Below, in pieces: positions 25,940-34,568 of a DNA stretch of 64,000 bases. Position 1 is the first letter of the stretch, and every line of letters begins with the position of its first letter. The notes beneath the pieces are model-generated. The model had not been told where the DNA came from. It searched no databases and saw only the letters and a list, made by a program, of their open reading frames with translations. The position numbers were made by a program, and so were the translations under genes. The DNA comes from Paenibacillus sp. (lineage in GTDB: Bacteria; Bacillota; Bacilli; Paenibacillales; NBRC-103111). The stretch covers positions 62,001 to 126,000 of the forward strand of contig JAPSLM010000006.1 of NCBI GenBank assembly GCA_031180825.1. The letters are read 5' to 3'.

Positions 25940-26620
25940 TTACGCATCGAGCAATGCCGGAAGATCGCGAAAATCCGCAATGCGGACGTCGGCCTGATCC
26001 AGCTCTCCCTCTTTGCGGAAGCCCGCATAATCGCATCCGACGACGAACAGCCCGTTCGCGTGTCCCGCCTCGACGTCCGAGGAACGGTCACCGACCATCC
26101 AAGCGTTGTCGATGCCGTACTTGTCCAGCAGCTGCCGCACGAGATCCACCTTGGATCGGGTCCCGTATTCCCCTGCGCTGTACAAGCCTCCGGCTTCAAA
26201 TAGCGGCTCCAGCCCTTGGTGACGGATGACGCCTTTAACGTAAGCCTCCAGGCCGTTGCTGGCAATGAACAGCCGCACGCCCCTCCGGCGAAGCTCCCGC
26301 AGCGTGTCGGCAACGCCATCATACAGCTTGCCTTCGCCGCGCGCCATCCCCTCCACTTGCAGCTTCAGCAATAGCTCGTCCGCCCGGCGGTGAACCGCCG
26401 CATCGGCATCCGGAATCACCAGCTGCCATATATGCTCCAGCAGCATGCCGAGTCCGCTCAAAATGTATTTCTCATCCGGCGTTTCCCCTTGAAACAGCCC
26501 TTCCGCACGCAGCTGTTCGAATGTGGCGTGGTAAGCCGGCAGCAGCAGCGTTTCCGTCTGAAACAGCGTCCCGTCCAAATCAAAAATCATCGCTTCCGGT
26601 GTTCTCTTGTTCGTCGACAT
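25940..26620 (-). CDS. HAD-IA family hydrolase (phosphoglycolate-phosphatase-like)
   Basis: A 226-residue HAD hydrolase with motif I MIFDLDGTLFQTE, an alpha-helical C1 cap, motif II LFIASNGLEAYV, the lysine in GTRSKVDLV and motif III MVGDRSSDVEAGHANGL. The layout is that of Gph/PpaX-type phosphatases, which hydrolyse small phosphate esters or pyrophosphate. The substrate is unknown. An AGGAAGAAGGAA ribosome binding site precedes the ATG. It is monocistronic, convergent with the ATP-grasp array and closed by its own terminator. Confidence 0.88.
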   Translation of the reverse strand: MSTNKRTPEAMIFDLDGTLFQTETLLLPAYHATFEQLRAEGLFQGETPDEKYILSGLGMLLEHIWQLVIPDADAAVHRRADELLLKLQVEGMARGEGKLYDGVADTLRELRRRGVRLFIASNGLEAYVKGVIRHQGLEPLFEAGGLYSAGEYGTRSKVDLVRQLLDKYGIDNAWMVGDRSSDVEAGHANGLFVVGCDYAGFRKEGELDQADVRIADFRDLPALLDA

Positions 26621-26640
26621 TTCCTTCTTCCTCCTGACAT

Positions 26641-26957
26641 CCGCATAAACATATCACGTCTTATAGAACCATGATTGTCACAGATTGTCAAACAAAGGCC
26701 GGAAGCGAAGGTTAAGACCTTTATCCCTCTTTACCGCCTCCAAAACTTTCACCGTTGCTGTCGGCTTAACACAGAAAAACAAATTAATATAAATAATACC
26801 TCTTTTGTGATATTTATACATATTCTGAAATGAGATAATATTCATATTACAACAGACAAGCACTATTACTTAAAGCTGAGAGGTTATTAAACCGAAGGTC
26901 TTGTCTCTTGTTAGTACAAATGGATTTCAAAAAAAATCGAAAAGGAAGTGTCTGATC
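26641..26957. other. AT-rich intergenic stretch upstream of the small secreted protein
   Basis: This 317-bp stretch is markedly more AT-rich than the rest of the window, with runs such as AATTAATATAAATAATACC. I see no convincing gene, RNA or complete promoter in it. It may carry the promoter of the following small secreted protein gene and part of a horizontally acquired segment. Confidence 0.6.
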
Positions 26958-27335
26958 ATGAAAAAAATGTTGTCGTCCGCACCTCTCTTACTTACTGCCG
27001 CTGTTCCAGCTTTTGCCCATGACAGCAATCAAGCCGCTGCCCCCGCAGCCGCAAGTGTTGTCGCTCCCGAGTCGATTTCTGCTCAGTCTTATTTTTTTGC
27101 TGCAGTTTCTTGGAGAAATGTTCCTGGCGCATCTCACTACGAGTTTTATGTGTACAAAAACGGTGACCTGGTTGAGTATGGTACTCAGAGTGTTACCGGC
27201 AGAAATGTCGGGCTGACCAGGGGGGACGTCTACAAAATAGATGTTAGAGCGGTTGGTCCAAACAACAGTACGCTTGCTTCCGGCACAACGGGCACCTTTA
27301 TTGCAGCCTCCAGTTCAATTTACGTATCTCTGTAA
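26958..27335 (+). CDS. Small secreted fibronectin type III-like protein
   Basis: A 125-residue protein with a signal peptide (MKKMLSSAPLLLTAAVPAFA, cleavage after AFA). An Ala-rich linker leads to one FnIII-like beta sandwich, with YFFAAVSWRNVPGASHYEFYV and YKIDVRAVGPNNSTLASGTTG matching the consensus Trp and the 'Y.v.V.A' strand. Its function is unknown; such modules mediate binding in secreted or cell-wall proteins. AAGGAAGTG precedes the ATG; an in-frame TTG-type start 19 codons upstream was rejected. Codon use and base composition are more AT-rich than neighbours. Confidence 0.7.
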   Translation: MKKMLSSAPLLLTAAVPAFAHDSNQAAAPAAASVVAPESISAQSYFFAAVSWRNVPGASHYEFYVYKNGDLVEYGTQSVTGRNVGLTRGDVYKIDVRAVGPNNSTLASGTTGTFIAASSSIYVSL

Positions 27336-27352
27336 TCTAACGTTAAAACATC

Positions 27353-27384
27353 CTCAGGCTGCCGGAAACATTCGGCAGCTTGAG
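27353..27384. terminator. Hairpin between convergent genes
   Basis: CTCAGGCTGCCG and CGGCAGCTTGAG form a 12-bp stem with one G-T pair and an 8-nt loop, between the FnIII protein gene and cotJC. On the minus strand it is followed only by a weak GATGTTTTAAC T-run. Confidence 0.55.
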
Positions 27385-27427
27385 TCCAAATCTATTCATC
27401 GTATCCAAACCACCACTTTATTCCACT

Positions 27428-27997
27428 CTAAAATACCTTTTTCGCCCCCTGCTCCGCCTTCAAAATCTCCACCGCCTCGCGGAAGCGAAGCGAATGAATG
27501 ACCTCGCGCTCGCGCAAAAATTTCAGACCGTCCTGCAAATCCGGGTCGTCCGTCATGTCGATGAGCCATTGGTAAGTGGCACGCGCTTTTTCCTCCGCGG
27601 CTATGTCTTCGTACAAGTCGGCAATCGGATCGCCTTTCGCTTGAATGTAGGCAGCCGTCCAAGGCACGCCCGCGGCGTTGTGGTAAAACAGCGCCTTATC
27701 GTGATTCACGTAATGCTCGTCTAGTCCCGCGGCCTTCAACTGTTCCGTCGTGGCGTCTTTCGTCAGCTTATAGACCATCGTGGCAATCATCTCCAGATGG
27801 GCGAGCTCCTCCGTCCCGATGTCCGTCAGAAGCCCGATCACTTTATCCGGTATCGTATATCGCTGATTCAAATACCGCAGCGCCGCCGCCAGCTCCCCGT
27901 CCGCTCCGCCGTACTGTTCGATCAGCAGCTTCGCCATGCGCGGATCACACTTGCTGACCCTTACCGGGTACTGCAGCTTCTTCTCATAAATCCACAT
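27428..27997 (-). CDS. cotJC: Spore coat protein CotJC, manganese-catalase family
   Basis: A 189-residue protein, exactly the B. subtilis CotJC length, belonging to the Mn-catalase family. It has ELAAALRYLNQRY, the metal-binding TDIGTEELAHLEMIATMV segment and EDIAAEEKARATYQWLIDM, which together provide the Glu/His ligands of a dimanganese site. CotJC is laid down in the spore coat and may remove peroxide. It is the last gene of cotJA-cotJB-cotJC; the upstream cotJB ends about 33 bp before its start. Confidence 0.94.
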   Translation of the reverse strand: MWIYEKKLQYPVRVSKCDPRMAKLLIEQYGGADGELAAALRYLNQRYTIPDKVIGLLTDIGTEELAHLEMIATMVYKLTKDATTEQLKAAGLDEHYVNHDKALFYHNAAGVPWTAAYIQAKGDPIADLYEDIAAEEKARATYQWLIDMTDDPDLQDGLKFLREREVIHSLRFREAVEILKAEQGAKKVF

Positions 27998-28030
27998 CGC
28001 TCAAGTCTCCTCTCCTGATTCGGCTTTGAA

Positions 28031-28294
28031 TCAGACCTGCCACGGCCACGGCGGTTCCCACCATTGCCATGGATATTCCGAATGGCTGCGACCAAACTGC
28101 AGAAGCGGGCCGAATTCGGACTCGTACCGTTGGGCCAAAAGCTGGCGCTGCTGCACATGGTGGTTAAACTGCTCCAACGCCTGGGCGTCATTGGGGTGCG
28201 TATCCAGATAGAGCGTCAGTTCCACCAGCACGAAATCGATCGCTTGCAGCTCCTCCAACAGCGTGTAGTAATGGGGGGGCAGCGGTTGTTTCAT
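28031..28294 (-). CDS. cotJB: Spore coat protein CotJB
   Basis: An 87-residue protein, the same length as B. subtilis CotJB, starting MKQPLPPHYYTLLEELQAID. It is followed by FVLVELTLYLDTHPNDAQAL and a Trp/Pro-rich tail (YPWQWWEPPWPWQV). It is required with CotJA for CotJC assembly in Bacillus. The ATG with AGGAGGTG 7 nt upstream is preferred over an in-frame start 25 codons earlier that lacks a ribosome binding site. Confidence 0.92.
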   Translation of the reverse strand: MKQPLPPHYYTLLEELQAIDFVLVELTLYLDTHPNDAQALEQFNHHVQQRQLLAQRYESEFGPLLQFGRSHSEYPWQWWEPPWPWQV

Positions 28295-28314
28295 GCCGTT
28301 CACCTCCTGTCCGT

Positions 28315-28518
28315 TCAGAAATGTTTGGATTCGTAAGGACTGTACAGCACAGGCCAGAGCGTTCCGCACCGAAGCGCCTGAAGCGGGGGATATTGAGGAA
28401 GTCCCGGCGGTTGAAACTGAATATACAGATTTGGCGGAATGACAAAGGTCTTAACCGTAATCGGCGGGCAAGGGTCGAAGGGGCTGACATACGGATACCA
28501 TTCTTTCTCAAGATCCAT
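28315..28518 (-). CDS. cotJA: Spore coat associated protein CotJA
   Basis: A 67-residue CotJA-family protein with the family segment PPNLYIQFQPPGLPQYPPLQALRCGTLWPVLYSPY; the RCGTLWP part matches the KGTLWP core of CotJA. The ATG at 28518 has AAAGGAGG 11 nt upstream; the start 19 codons earlier has none. It is first in the cotJ operon, which is sigma-E dependent in B. subtilis, and is divergent from the NlpC/P60 gene. Confidence 0.88.
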   Translation of the reverse strand: MDLEKEWYPYVSPFDPCPPITVKTFVIPPNLYIQFQPPGLPQYPPLQALRCGTLWPVLYSPYESKHF

Positions 28519-28639
28519 GGCCGGAAATGCCTCCTTTTGCAATCTACCAATATTTATACATTGCCGCTCGTCCATTATGCTTATAAAATGACAACAACTT
28601 CATCTGCCCCCTGCAGAAGGAAAAAGGAGCTGAAGTGCC

Positions 28640-29329
28640 TTGCCAAAGAAAACGTTTTCAAAAAGTTGGCTGCTGACGGCCGCCGCTTCTTGTCTGGTCG
28701 CCCTCCCCTCTGTCTTCCCGCATTCGGCTTACGCGGCTGCCGCCCAATCCCCGGCCGTCTTGTCTCAAGGCCTGTCCGGTGCGACAGTGACGGAACTGCA
28801 GCAGAATCTTCAATCGCTCGGGTATTTTACCTACCCGAAGGCCACTGGATATTACGGCCAATATACGGCGCAGGCCGTCCGGGCCTTCCAGCAAGCCTAC
28901 AGTCTGCCGATGACCGGGGCCGCTGACGGAACGACGCGAACTGCGCTCTCCCGCGCTCTTGTGAAAAAAGCCATTCTCGCCGATGCAAAAGAATACATAG
29001 GCACGCCCTACGTGTGGGGCGGAAGCACGCCTGCCGGCTTCGATTGCTCCGGTTTTATCTATTACTTGCTTTCGAAGCAGGGAGTCCCCATGCCTCGGAC
29101 CAGTTCGTCCGTCATGGCCGGAATGGGCTTTGCGGTGGACCGGGACCGTCTCATGCCGGGCGACTGGGTGCTCTTCGGACTAAACGAGCCCGGCGTCGTC
29201 TCCCACATCGGCATTTATATGGGCAACGGCGAGTTCATCTCCGCTACCCGTTCCGCCGGAATCGCCATCCAAAAGCTGGACGGCAGCTACTGGGGCCCCA
29301 AATATCTCGGCGCCCGCCGTTACTATTGA
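28640..29329 (+). CDS. Secreted peptidoglycan-binding NlpC/P60 (C40) endopeptidase
   Basis: A 229-residue secreted cell-wall hydrolase. A signal peptide (KKTFSKSWLLTAAASCLVAL, ending near SAYA) is followed by a PG_binding_1 domain (LSQGLSGATVTELQQNLQSL) and a C40 catalytic domain. The catalytic domain has Cys in FDCSGFIYYLL, His in VSHIGIYMGNG and a downstream polar residue. It would cleave the stem-peptide D-Glu-diamino-acid bond. It starts at TTG behind AAGGAG. Its divergent position next to cotJ suggests a possible sporulation or germination role, but this is inference. Confidence 0.88.
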   Translation: MPKKTFSKSWLLTAAASCLVALPSVFPHSAYAAAAQSPAVLSQGLSGATVTELQQNLQSLGYFTYPKATGYYGQYTAQAVRAFQQAYSLPMTGAADGTTRTALSRALVKKAILADAKEYIGTPYVWGGSTPAGFDCSGFIYYLLSKQGVPMPRTSSSVMAGMGFAVDRDRLMPGDWVLFGLNEPGVVSHIGIYMGNGEFISATRSAGIAIQKLDGSYWGPKYLGARRYY

Positions 29330-29446
29330 CCGCCAGCAGCCCTCCATTTCTCGATTACAAAAAAGACCGTCCGCAGCCTTCGTTCCAAACAGGCGCGCCT
29401 GGTGCGCTTCCTGCGGTTGAACGAATGGCCGTGACGGTTCTTCTCG

Positions 29447-30331
29447 TTAGTGAATGTCCTTTTTCTTAAAGCGTCCGCCCTTCACGTCGTGGATGTTGCC
29501 GATAGCGAGAAACGCAGCTTGGTCAAGCTCCTCGACGATCGACTTCAGCTTCGCTTCTTCCAGACGGTTGATGACGCAGAAGATGACCAGCTTGTTGCCG
29601 CCTGTAAAGCCGCCTTCGCCCTGCAAATACGTGACGCCGCGCCCCAAACGGTGCATAATGGCGTCTCCGAGCTCGCGGCTGTTCTCGCTGATGATCCAAA
29701 CGGATTTGGATTCGTCGAAGCCTTCGATCGTAATATCGATCAGCTTGAAGGCGATGTAATAAGCGATAAGCGAATACATTGCATGATCCCATCCGAACAC
29801 GAAGCCGGCGCTGCTCAAGATGAACAGGTTAAAAAACATGACCACTTCGCCGACCGAGAACGGCGTCTTCTTGCTGAATAAAATGGCCATAATTTCCGTG
29901 CCGTCCAGCGAGCCTCCCGAACGGATGACCATGCCGACGCCGATACCGAGAATAATGCCCCCGAATACGGCCGCAAGCAGCGGGTCGGTCGTCAGCGGCG
30001 GCACCGGATGAAGCAGCCATGTACCAACGGACATCAGGGTTACCGCAAATAAGGTAGATAGCGCGAACGTTTTACCGATTTGCTTATATCCGATAAACAG
30101 AAACGGAAGATTGAATAATAAGAGGAATACGCCGATCGGAATACCCGACAAATGCGAGGTGATAATCGAGATGCCCACGATTCCCCCGTCAATGATATTG
30201 TTGGGCACCAAAAAGTTTTCCAAGCCGACCGAGACAAGCGCCGCCCCCAATAATATAAAGACGGCGCGTTTTACCAGTTTGGGCAACGTTATTTTGGAAT
30301 GCTGCTTGGCATTCTTGAGACCTGCCTGCAT
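29447..30331 (-). CDS. YitT-family membrane protein with DUF2179 domain
   Basis: A 294-residue protein with a five- to six-helix membrane domain (VGLENFLVPNNIIDGGIVGIS, GTWLLHPVPPLTTDPLLAAVFGG, GGSLDGTEIMAILFSKKT). A C-terminal ~80-residue DUF2179 ferredoxin-like domain (GVTYLQGEGGFTGGNKLVIFCVINRLEE) follows. Family members (YitT, YpjC, YqfU in Bacillus) are conserved but poorly characterised. It lies just downstream of ytvI on the same strand with about 120 bp between. Confidence 0.88.
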   Translation of the reverse strand: MQAGLKNAKQHSKITLPKLVKRAVFILLGAALVSVGLENFLVPNNIIDGGIVGISIITSHLSGIPIGVFLLLFNLPFLFIGYKQIGKTFALSTLFAVTLMSVGTWLLHPVPPLTTDPLLAAVFGGIILGIGVGMVIRSGGSLDGTEIMAILFSKKTPFSVGEVVMFFNLFILSSAGFVFGWDHAMYSLIAYYIAFKLIDITIEGFDESKSVWIISENSRELGDAIMHRLGRGVTYLQGEGGFTGGNKLVIFCVINRLEEAKLKSIVEELDQAAFLAIGNIHDVKGGRFKKKDIH

Positions 30332-30454
30332 TGCTTCTCCCCCTTGGAACTGTCGTAGTTAAAAAGCCTCTCTACAGGCGATCGCGCTTCCGATCCCTGC
30401 TGTTCTCGATATCTCTCGTTTAAGACCGCATGAACGAAAAACTTTTCGTTCCGG

Positions 30455-31504
30455 TTACGGTTCCAACTTAATGTTGATTTTAAGCAAGCCGACCCGGCGA
30501 AGCGCCTGATATACGATAATCAACACGGGTCCTAAAATGAGGCCGATCACTCCGGCCAGCTGAAAGCCCACGTACATGCTGACCAACGCAGCCAAAGCAT
30601 TGATCCCGACGGCGTCGCCGATAATCTTCGGTTCGATCAGACGGCGGAACACCATAATGACGAGCAGCAGGACGATCAGTCCGATGCCGAGCCGCATATC
30701 TCCCGCGAGCATGCTGTATCCCGCCCACGGTATAAGCACGGCGCTCGTCCCGAGTACCGGCAAAATATCCACAAGCACGATCAGCAGCGCTACGGCAAGC
30801 GGATATTCGACATTCAGAACAAGCAAGCCGACCAAAGTCACTACATACGTCAGCAGGCTGATCATAAGCTGCGCGAACAAGAAGCCGATAATAGCGCGGC
30901 GCAAATCGCTAAGCACCGCAGCCACCTTCGCTCTCGACCGGGTTTCGAACAGGTTCAGAAACGACCGATGAAGCTTCGGCAGGCTGAACGAAATCAAGTA
31001 TAGACCGATCACGAATACGACAAAAAATACGAACAAATTCGGAATCATTTTGGCCACGTCGATAAAATAGCCGGAGATGGCGGCTGCGATGCTTTTTAAG
31101 TTTTCCGTGAGCATCCCGGCCCCCGTTTCCACGTAACGCTGCACCTGCTCGGCAACGTCGTACGGCAGCAGCTTATAGAACAATCGGGTCCTTGCCGACG
31201 AATCCTCGATAAACAGCTTGGCATCGCTCAAATACACGGAAGCGCTCTTCCAGAATTGAATGAGCTCCGTGACGATTTTGAAGCCGATCAGATAAACGAA
31301 ACCAAGCACCGAGCCGGTAAACAGAGTACAGACCACGGCGGAAACCGGCACGCGCCCGCCGCGGAACATTCGTGTCAGCAGCAGAACGATCGGTTCGAGC
31401 AACAGGGCAATCAACATGGCAAGTAAAAACGGGAAGCCGATGGTGAACATTCCGTACAAAAGCACGGCGCCAAGCACGCAAAATACGATCGTTTTAAGCG
31501 ACAT
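30455..31504 (-). CDS. ytvI: Sporulation integral membrane protein YtvI-like (AI-2E transporter family)
   Basis: A 349-residue membrane protein of the AI-2E/TqsA superfamily. It has N-terminal helices (FCVLGAVLLYGMFTIGFPFL), a long periplasmic-type loop with coiled region, and C-terminal helices containing the PLAVALLIVLVDILPVLGTSAVLIPW signature and GLILGPVLIIVYQALRR. Length and sequence type fit YtvI, a sporulation-associated Firmicute subgroup. The substrate is unknown. A GGGGGT ribosome binding site precedes the ATG and the gene follows a CNNM/CBS exporter gene by only 14 bp, so they may be co-transcribed. Confidence 0.82.
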   Translation of the reverse strand: MSLKTIVFCVLGAVLLYGMFTIGFPFLLAMLIALLLEPIVLLLTRMFRGGRVPVSAVVCTLFTGSVLGFVYLIGFKIVTELIQFWKSASVYLSDAKLFIEDSSARTRLFYKLLPYDVAEQVQRYVETGAGMLTENLKSIAAAISGYFIDVAKMIPNLFVFFVVFVIGLYLISFSLPKLHRSFLNLFETRSRAKVAAVLSDLRRAIIGFLFAQLMISLLTYVVTLVGLLVLNVEYPLAVALLIVLVDILPVLGTSAVLIPWAGYSMLAGDMRLGIGLIVLLLVIMVFRRLIEPKIIGDAVGINALAALVSMYVGFQLAGVIGLILGPVLIIVYQALRRVGLLKINIKLEP

Positions 31505-31518
31505 CGAACGGGTACCCC

Positions 31519-32886
31519 CTATTCGTCAGGATGGTTTTGACCGGCTAGCGGACCCGAAACGGGCTGTTTCTGAACAGGCTGAATTTTCACGCGCAAAATA
31601 CGCAATCGTTCGACCTCCGTAATTTCGAACAAGAAGCCGTTCTGCTCCAGCCGTCTGCCTTTGGAGACGGAGCCTTCGAGCTGCTTGAACAGCCAGCCTC
31701 CGATCGAATCCACCTCATCGTCCTCGATCCCGAGGCCAAGCTGGTCGTCAAGATCCTCCAGCAGCACGCGCCCGTCAACGGAGTAAGCATCTCCGATCTT
31801 CTCTACTTCGGCACGCTCCGTTTCGTCGAATTCGTCGTGAATTTCGCCGACGATTTCTTCCAGGATGTCTTCGGTGGTTATCAGTCCGGCCGTTCCGCCG
31901 TATTCGTCGATCACGACGGCGAGCTGGGAACGCTTCTTCTGCATAAGCCGCAGCACGTGGCTGATTTCCATCGATTCGGGCACCATGAGTACCGGACGCA
32001 AGAAATCTTTTATTTCGTGCTTCTTTTCCGGATCGCAAGTGAGCAGGTCCGACATGTGCACAAATCCGATGATTTCGTCTTTATCGTCGGTTGCCACCGG
32101 GTAGCGTGTATGCTTCGTTTCATAAACGATTTTTAAGTTTTCCTCAAAACTGAGCTCGGTAAACAAACAATCCATATCGGTCCGCGGCAGCATAATTTCC
32201 CTAGCCACCCGATCGGAGAACTCAAATATATTATCGAATAACGCCAGCTCGTCTTTGTCGATATGACCGCTCCGGGCGCTTTGGTCCATCAGAATCCGAA
32301 TTTCTTCCTCCGTATGGGCTTCTTGCTCGGCAGCGGGCTGAATCCCGACCAGCTTCAAGAGCTTGTTTGCGGCGCCGTTCAGCAGCCAGATCGCCGGATA
32401 AAAGATTTTGTAAAACAGCATTAAAGGAGCCGACAGCCATAGAGAGGTTGCTTCCGATTTCTGAATAGCCATGGATTTGGGCGCAAGCTCGCCGAGAACG
32501 ATATGCATGAAGGTGATTACGGCGAATCCGATCGCAAATGATAAGGCATTGGCATACCAGGCTCCTCCGAGTCCGAAAGCCGCCAGAGCCGGTTCAACGA
32601 TCAAATGCGAGACGGCCGGTTCTCCTACCCATCCGAGCCCCAGCGACGCCAGCGTAATGCCGAGCTGCGTGGAGGACAGGTAAGCGTCCAGCTTTTTGGT
32701 TACGGCGAGCGCATACCTGGCTTTCGGGTTTCCCTCGCTCTCCAGCTGCTGCAGGCGCGAAGCCCGGACCTTCACCAATGCAAACTCCGCTGCGACAAAA
32801 AAACCGTTCAGCAGCACCAAAAACACGACCAGTAGAAGATTAAGCGAAATTAATCCGAAATCGAACCCTGTACTGTGACTTTCCAA
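31519..32886 (-). CDS. CNNM/CBS-domain HlyC/CorC family ion exporter
   Basis: A 455-residue membrane protein with a DUF21/CNNM transmembrane domain (LLVVFLVLLNGFFVAAEFAL then LVKVRASRL). A CBS pair (REIMLPRTDMDCLF, LRPVLMVPESMEISHVLRLM, VIDEYGGTAGLITTEDILEEIVGEI) and a C-terminal CorC_HlyC domain follow. Relatives such as MpfA export Mg2+ and sense ATP-Mg through the CBS pair. It starts at a TTG behind AAGGAGA. Older databases name such proteins 'hemolysin', which is misleading. Confidence 0.9.
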   Translation of the reverse strand: MESHSTGFDFGLISLNLLLVVFLVLLNGFFVAAEFALVKVRASRLQQLESEGNPKARYALAVTKKLDAYLSSTQLGITLASLGLGWVGEPAVSHLIVEPALAAFGLGGAWYANALSFAIGFAVITFMHIVLGELAPKSMAIQKSEATSLWLSAPLMLFYKIFYPAIWLLNGAANKLLKLVGIQPAAEQEAHTEEEIRILMDQSARSGHIDKDELALFDNIFEFSDRVAREIMLPRTDMDCLFTELSFEENLKIVYETKHTRYPVATDDKDEIIGFVHMSDLLTCDPEKKHEIKDFLRPVLMVPESMEISHVLRLMQKKRSQLAVVIDEYGGTAGLITTEDILEEIVGEIHDEFDETERAEVEKIGDAYSVDGRVLLEDLDDQLGLGIEDDEVDSIGGWLFKQLEGSVSKGRRLEQNGFLFEITEVERLRILRVKIQPVQKQPVSGPLAGQNHPDE

Positions 32887-32932
32887 GAAGGATCAGTCTC
32901 CTTTGCAAAAGTAAAATGGAATAATGGCCGAT

Positions 32933-34069
32933 TTAAACAAGAGCTTTCCGCTGGCCGAAATCGACGTCTTTATAATACGTATCGACGACCAGAAGATTCG
33001 GTCCGCAGCAGCTTGCCGCCGGACAATGGCAGCTCACGGTCTTGCTCAGACGATGATCCTTCCAGCGCGCGAATACTTGATCGAGCCGGTCCGCATGAAT
33101 GTTGCCAAGCGCAGGCACGTCCGCAAAATCGGTGACGAAAACGTCTCCCGTGAACAGGTTCACGTTGAGGCGATTGCGCCCGTCGGGGTCGTTGCGCACG
33201 GTCACGTTCGGCTCGCGGTGAAGGCGGGTAACCAGCTCCCGGTCCTCCTCCAGCGGGCTGCAGGCGTAAAAAGGCAGCGTGCCGAACAGCATCCACAAGT
33301 CGCGGTCGCGGTCGTCGAGCAGCCGATGAATCGCTGTCCGCGTCTGGTCCAGCGTCAGCACCGGCAAATTGGAGGCGAAAGCGCTTGGATACATCGGATG
33401 CACCTCGTGACGGCGGCAGCCCATCTCCCGAATCAGCTTGTGGATGCCGCTCAGCTTCCCGTGCGTCCGGTAATTGATCATCGATTCCGCCGAAACGAAC
33501 ATCCCGCCGCCGGCGAGCGCTTTCGCATTCTCGATCATCCGTTCATATAACTTCGCCGCCGTCGCGGCGGATATTCTTCGATCTGTCCGGTCGAACCCGA
33601 CTTCGTAGAAATCGTCGGCATTCAAATAGTTGAACGAAATGTGCATCACGTCGAGATAAGGAGCCATCGCTTCATACCGCGAAAGGTCCAGCGTCACGTT
33701 GGAATTGATCTGCGAACGAACTCCCCGCTCCCTGGCGTAACGCAGCAAGGGAACGATATATTCGCGCACCGTCTGCTCGTGGTAGCTCGGCTCCCCGCCG
33801 GTGATGCTGATCGTCTCCAAGCCCTCGACCTCGTCCAGCCGCTTCAGGATGACGTTCAGCGGGATGCGCGGACCTTCCGATACCAGGAGCGATTCGCCGA
33901 CGGCGCAATGCTCGCAGCGCATATTGCATAAATTCGTCACGGTCAGCTCGACGCTCGTCAACCGGTGTTCGCCGTGCGATTGCAGCGAGCGCAGCGGATC
34001 CCACGGGTCGTATTCGGGCGTTATTTGGGGCAATACGGGCAATTCGTTGACGATTAAGCGATCGGACAT
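32933..34069 (-). CDS. yfkAB: Radical SAM/CxCxxxxC-motif protein YfkAB
   Basis: A 378-residue radical SAM enzyme. The [4Fe-4S] motif is CNMRCEHC (CxxxCxxC) after SVELTVTNL, with SITGGEPSYHEQTV for SAM binding. The C-terminal CHCPAASC provides the extra CxCxxxxC motif that defines the YfkAB family and probably ligates an auxiliary cluster. The reaction is unknown. The ATG with an AGGTG 11 nt upstream is chosen; a GTG 4 codons earlier overlaps that motif. It lies 110 bp downstream of an HxlR regulator, which may control it. Confidence 0.9.
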   Translation of the reverse strand: MSDRLIVNELPVLPQITPEYDPWDPLRSLQSHGEHRLTSVELTVTNLCNMRCEHCAVGESLLVSEGPRIPLNVILKRLDEVEGLETISITGGEPSYHEQTVREYIVPLLRYARERGVRSQINSNVTLDLSRYEAMAPYLDVMHISFNYLNADDFYEVGFDRTDRRISAATAAKLYERMIENAKALAGGGMFVSAESMINYRTHGKLSGIHKLIREMGCRRHEVHPMYPSAFASNLPVLTLDQTRTAIHRLLDDRDRDLWMLFGTLPFYACSPLEEDRELVTRLHREPNVTVRNDPDGRNRLNVNLFTGDVFVTDFADVPALGNIHADRLDQVFARWKDHRLSKTVSCHCPAASCCGPNLLVVDTYYKDVDFGQRKALV

Positions 34070-34131
34070 GTTGTTTTTCACACCTGACTTCTTTAAAAAG
34101 TAAAATCTAACAATAATATATTACCCATTGT

Positions 34132-34144
34132 ATCGTAATACGAT
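34132..34144. promoter_or_regulatory. 13-bp palindrome between hxlR and yfkAB
   Basis: ATCGTA-A-TACGAT is a perfect 6-1-6 palindrome, 62 bp upstream of the yfkAB start and 36 bp downstream of the hxlR stop. It sits in an AT-rich stretch that could hold a promoter, so it may be an operator. No known regulator site was recognised. Confidence 0.35.
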
Positions 34145-34179
34145 TGAAAAGAAAACCGACGTCCTGTCGCGCCGCACCC

Positions 34180-34536
34180 TTACTCCCGCTGTTCGGGAAG
34201 GTCGATGCCGCGCGGCTTTCCCCATTTTCTTGCCCAATTTCCCATCTCCACAAGTATGGTTTGAAAGTCTTTGCCTTTATCCGTTAAGGAATATTCGACG
34301 GTGACCGGTACCGTAGGAAACACTTGACGACGGATAATCTCATGCTCCTCCAGATGGCGCAGGATATCGGTCAGCGATTTGGTGCTGATATGGTCCAGAT
34401 TCCGGCGCAATTGATTGAACCGCTGCGGACCTTTAAACAGTTGACGGAGGACCAGAAACGACCATTTTCCCCCGAAAATTTGCAGCGCCTCCTCCATCGA
34501 AGCCATGCATTCCTCTTCGTTTGAAATTGGGTCCAT
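34180..34536 (-). CDS. HxlR-family winged-helix transcriptional regulator
   Basis: A 118-residue MarR-like winged-helix protein of the HxlR type. It has MEEALQIFGGKWSFLVLRQL, QRFNQLRRNLDHISTKSLTDILRHLEEHEII and the wing VPVTVEYSLTDKGKDFQTILVEMGNWA. HxlR regulators often sense aldehydes, quinones or redox stress. It lacks the common Cys near the N-terminus (only Cys in the EEECMASM segment). GGAGGTGATCG precedes the ATG, and a TATAAT-N5-ATTATA palindrome lies about 33 bp upstream. Confidence 0.9.
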   Translation of the reverse strand: MDPISNEEECMASMEEALQIFGGKWSFLVLRQLFKGPQRFNQLRRNLDHISTKSLTDILRHLEEHEIIRRQVFPTVPVTVEYSLTDKGKDFQTILVEMGNWARKWGKPRGIDLPEQRE

Positions 34537-34568
34537 TCGATCACCTCCTTACGAAAGAGAAGTAAGTT

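Noticed and set aside
26678-26863. 61-residue minus-strand frame in the AT-rich region
   Set aside because: No ribosome binding site or recognisable domain; expected by chance in AT-rich sequence.
29340-29446. Possible terminator between the NlpC/P60 and yitT genes
   Set aside because: CCGCAG/CTGCGG and TTCGTTC/GAACGAA pairs exist but do not nest as a single stem with a T-run; too speculative.
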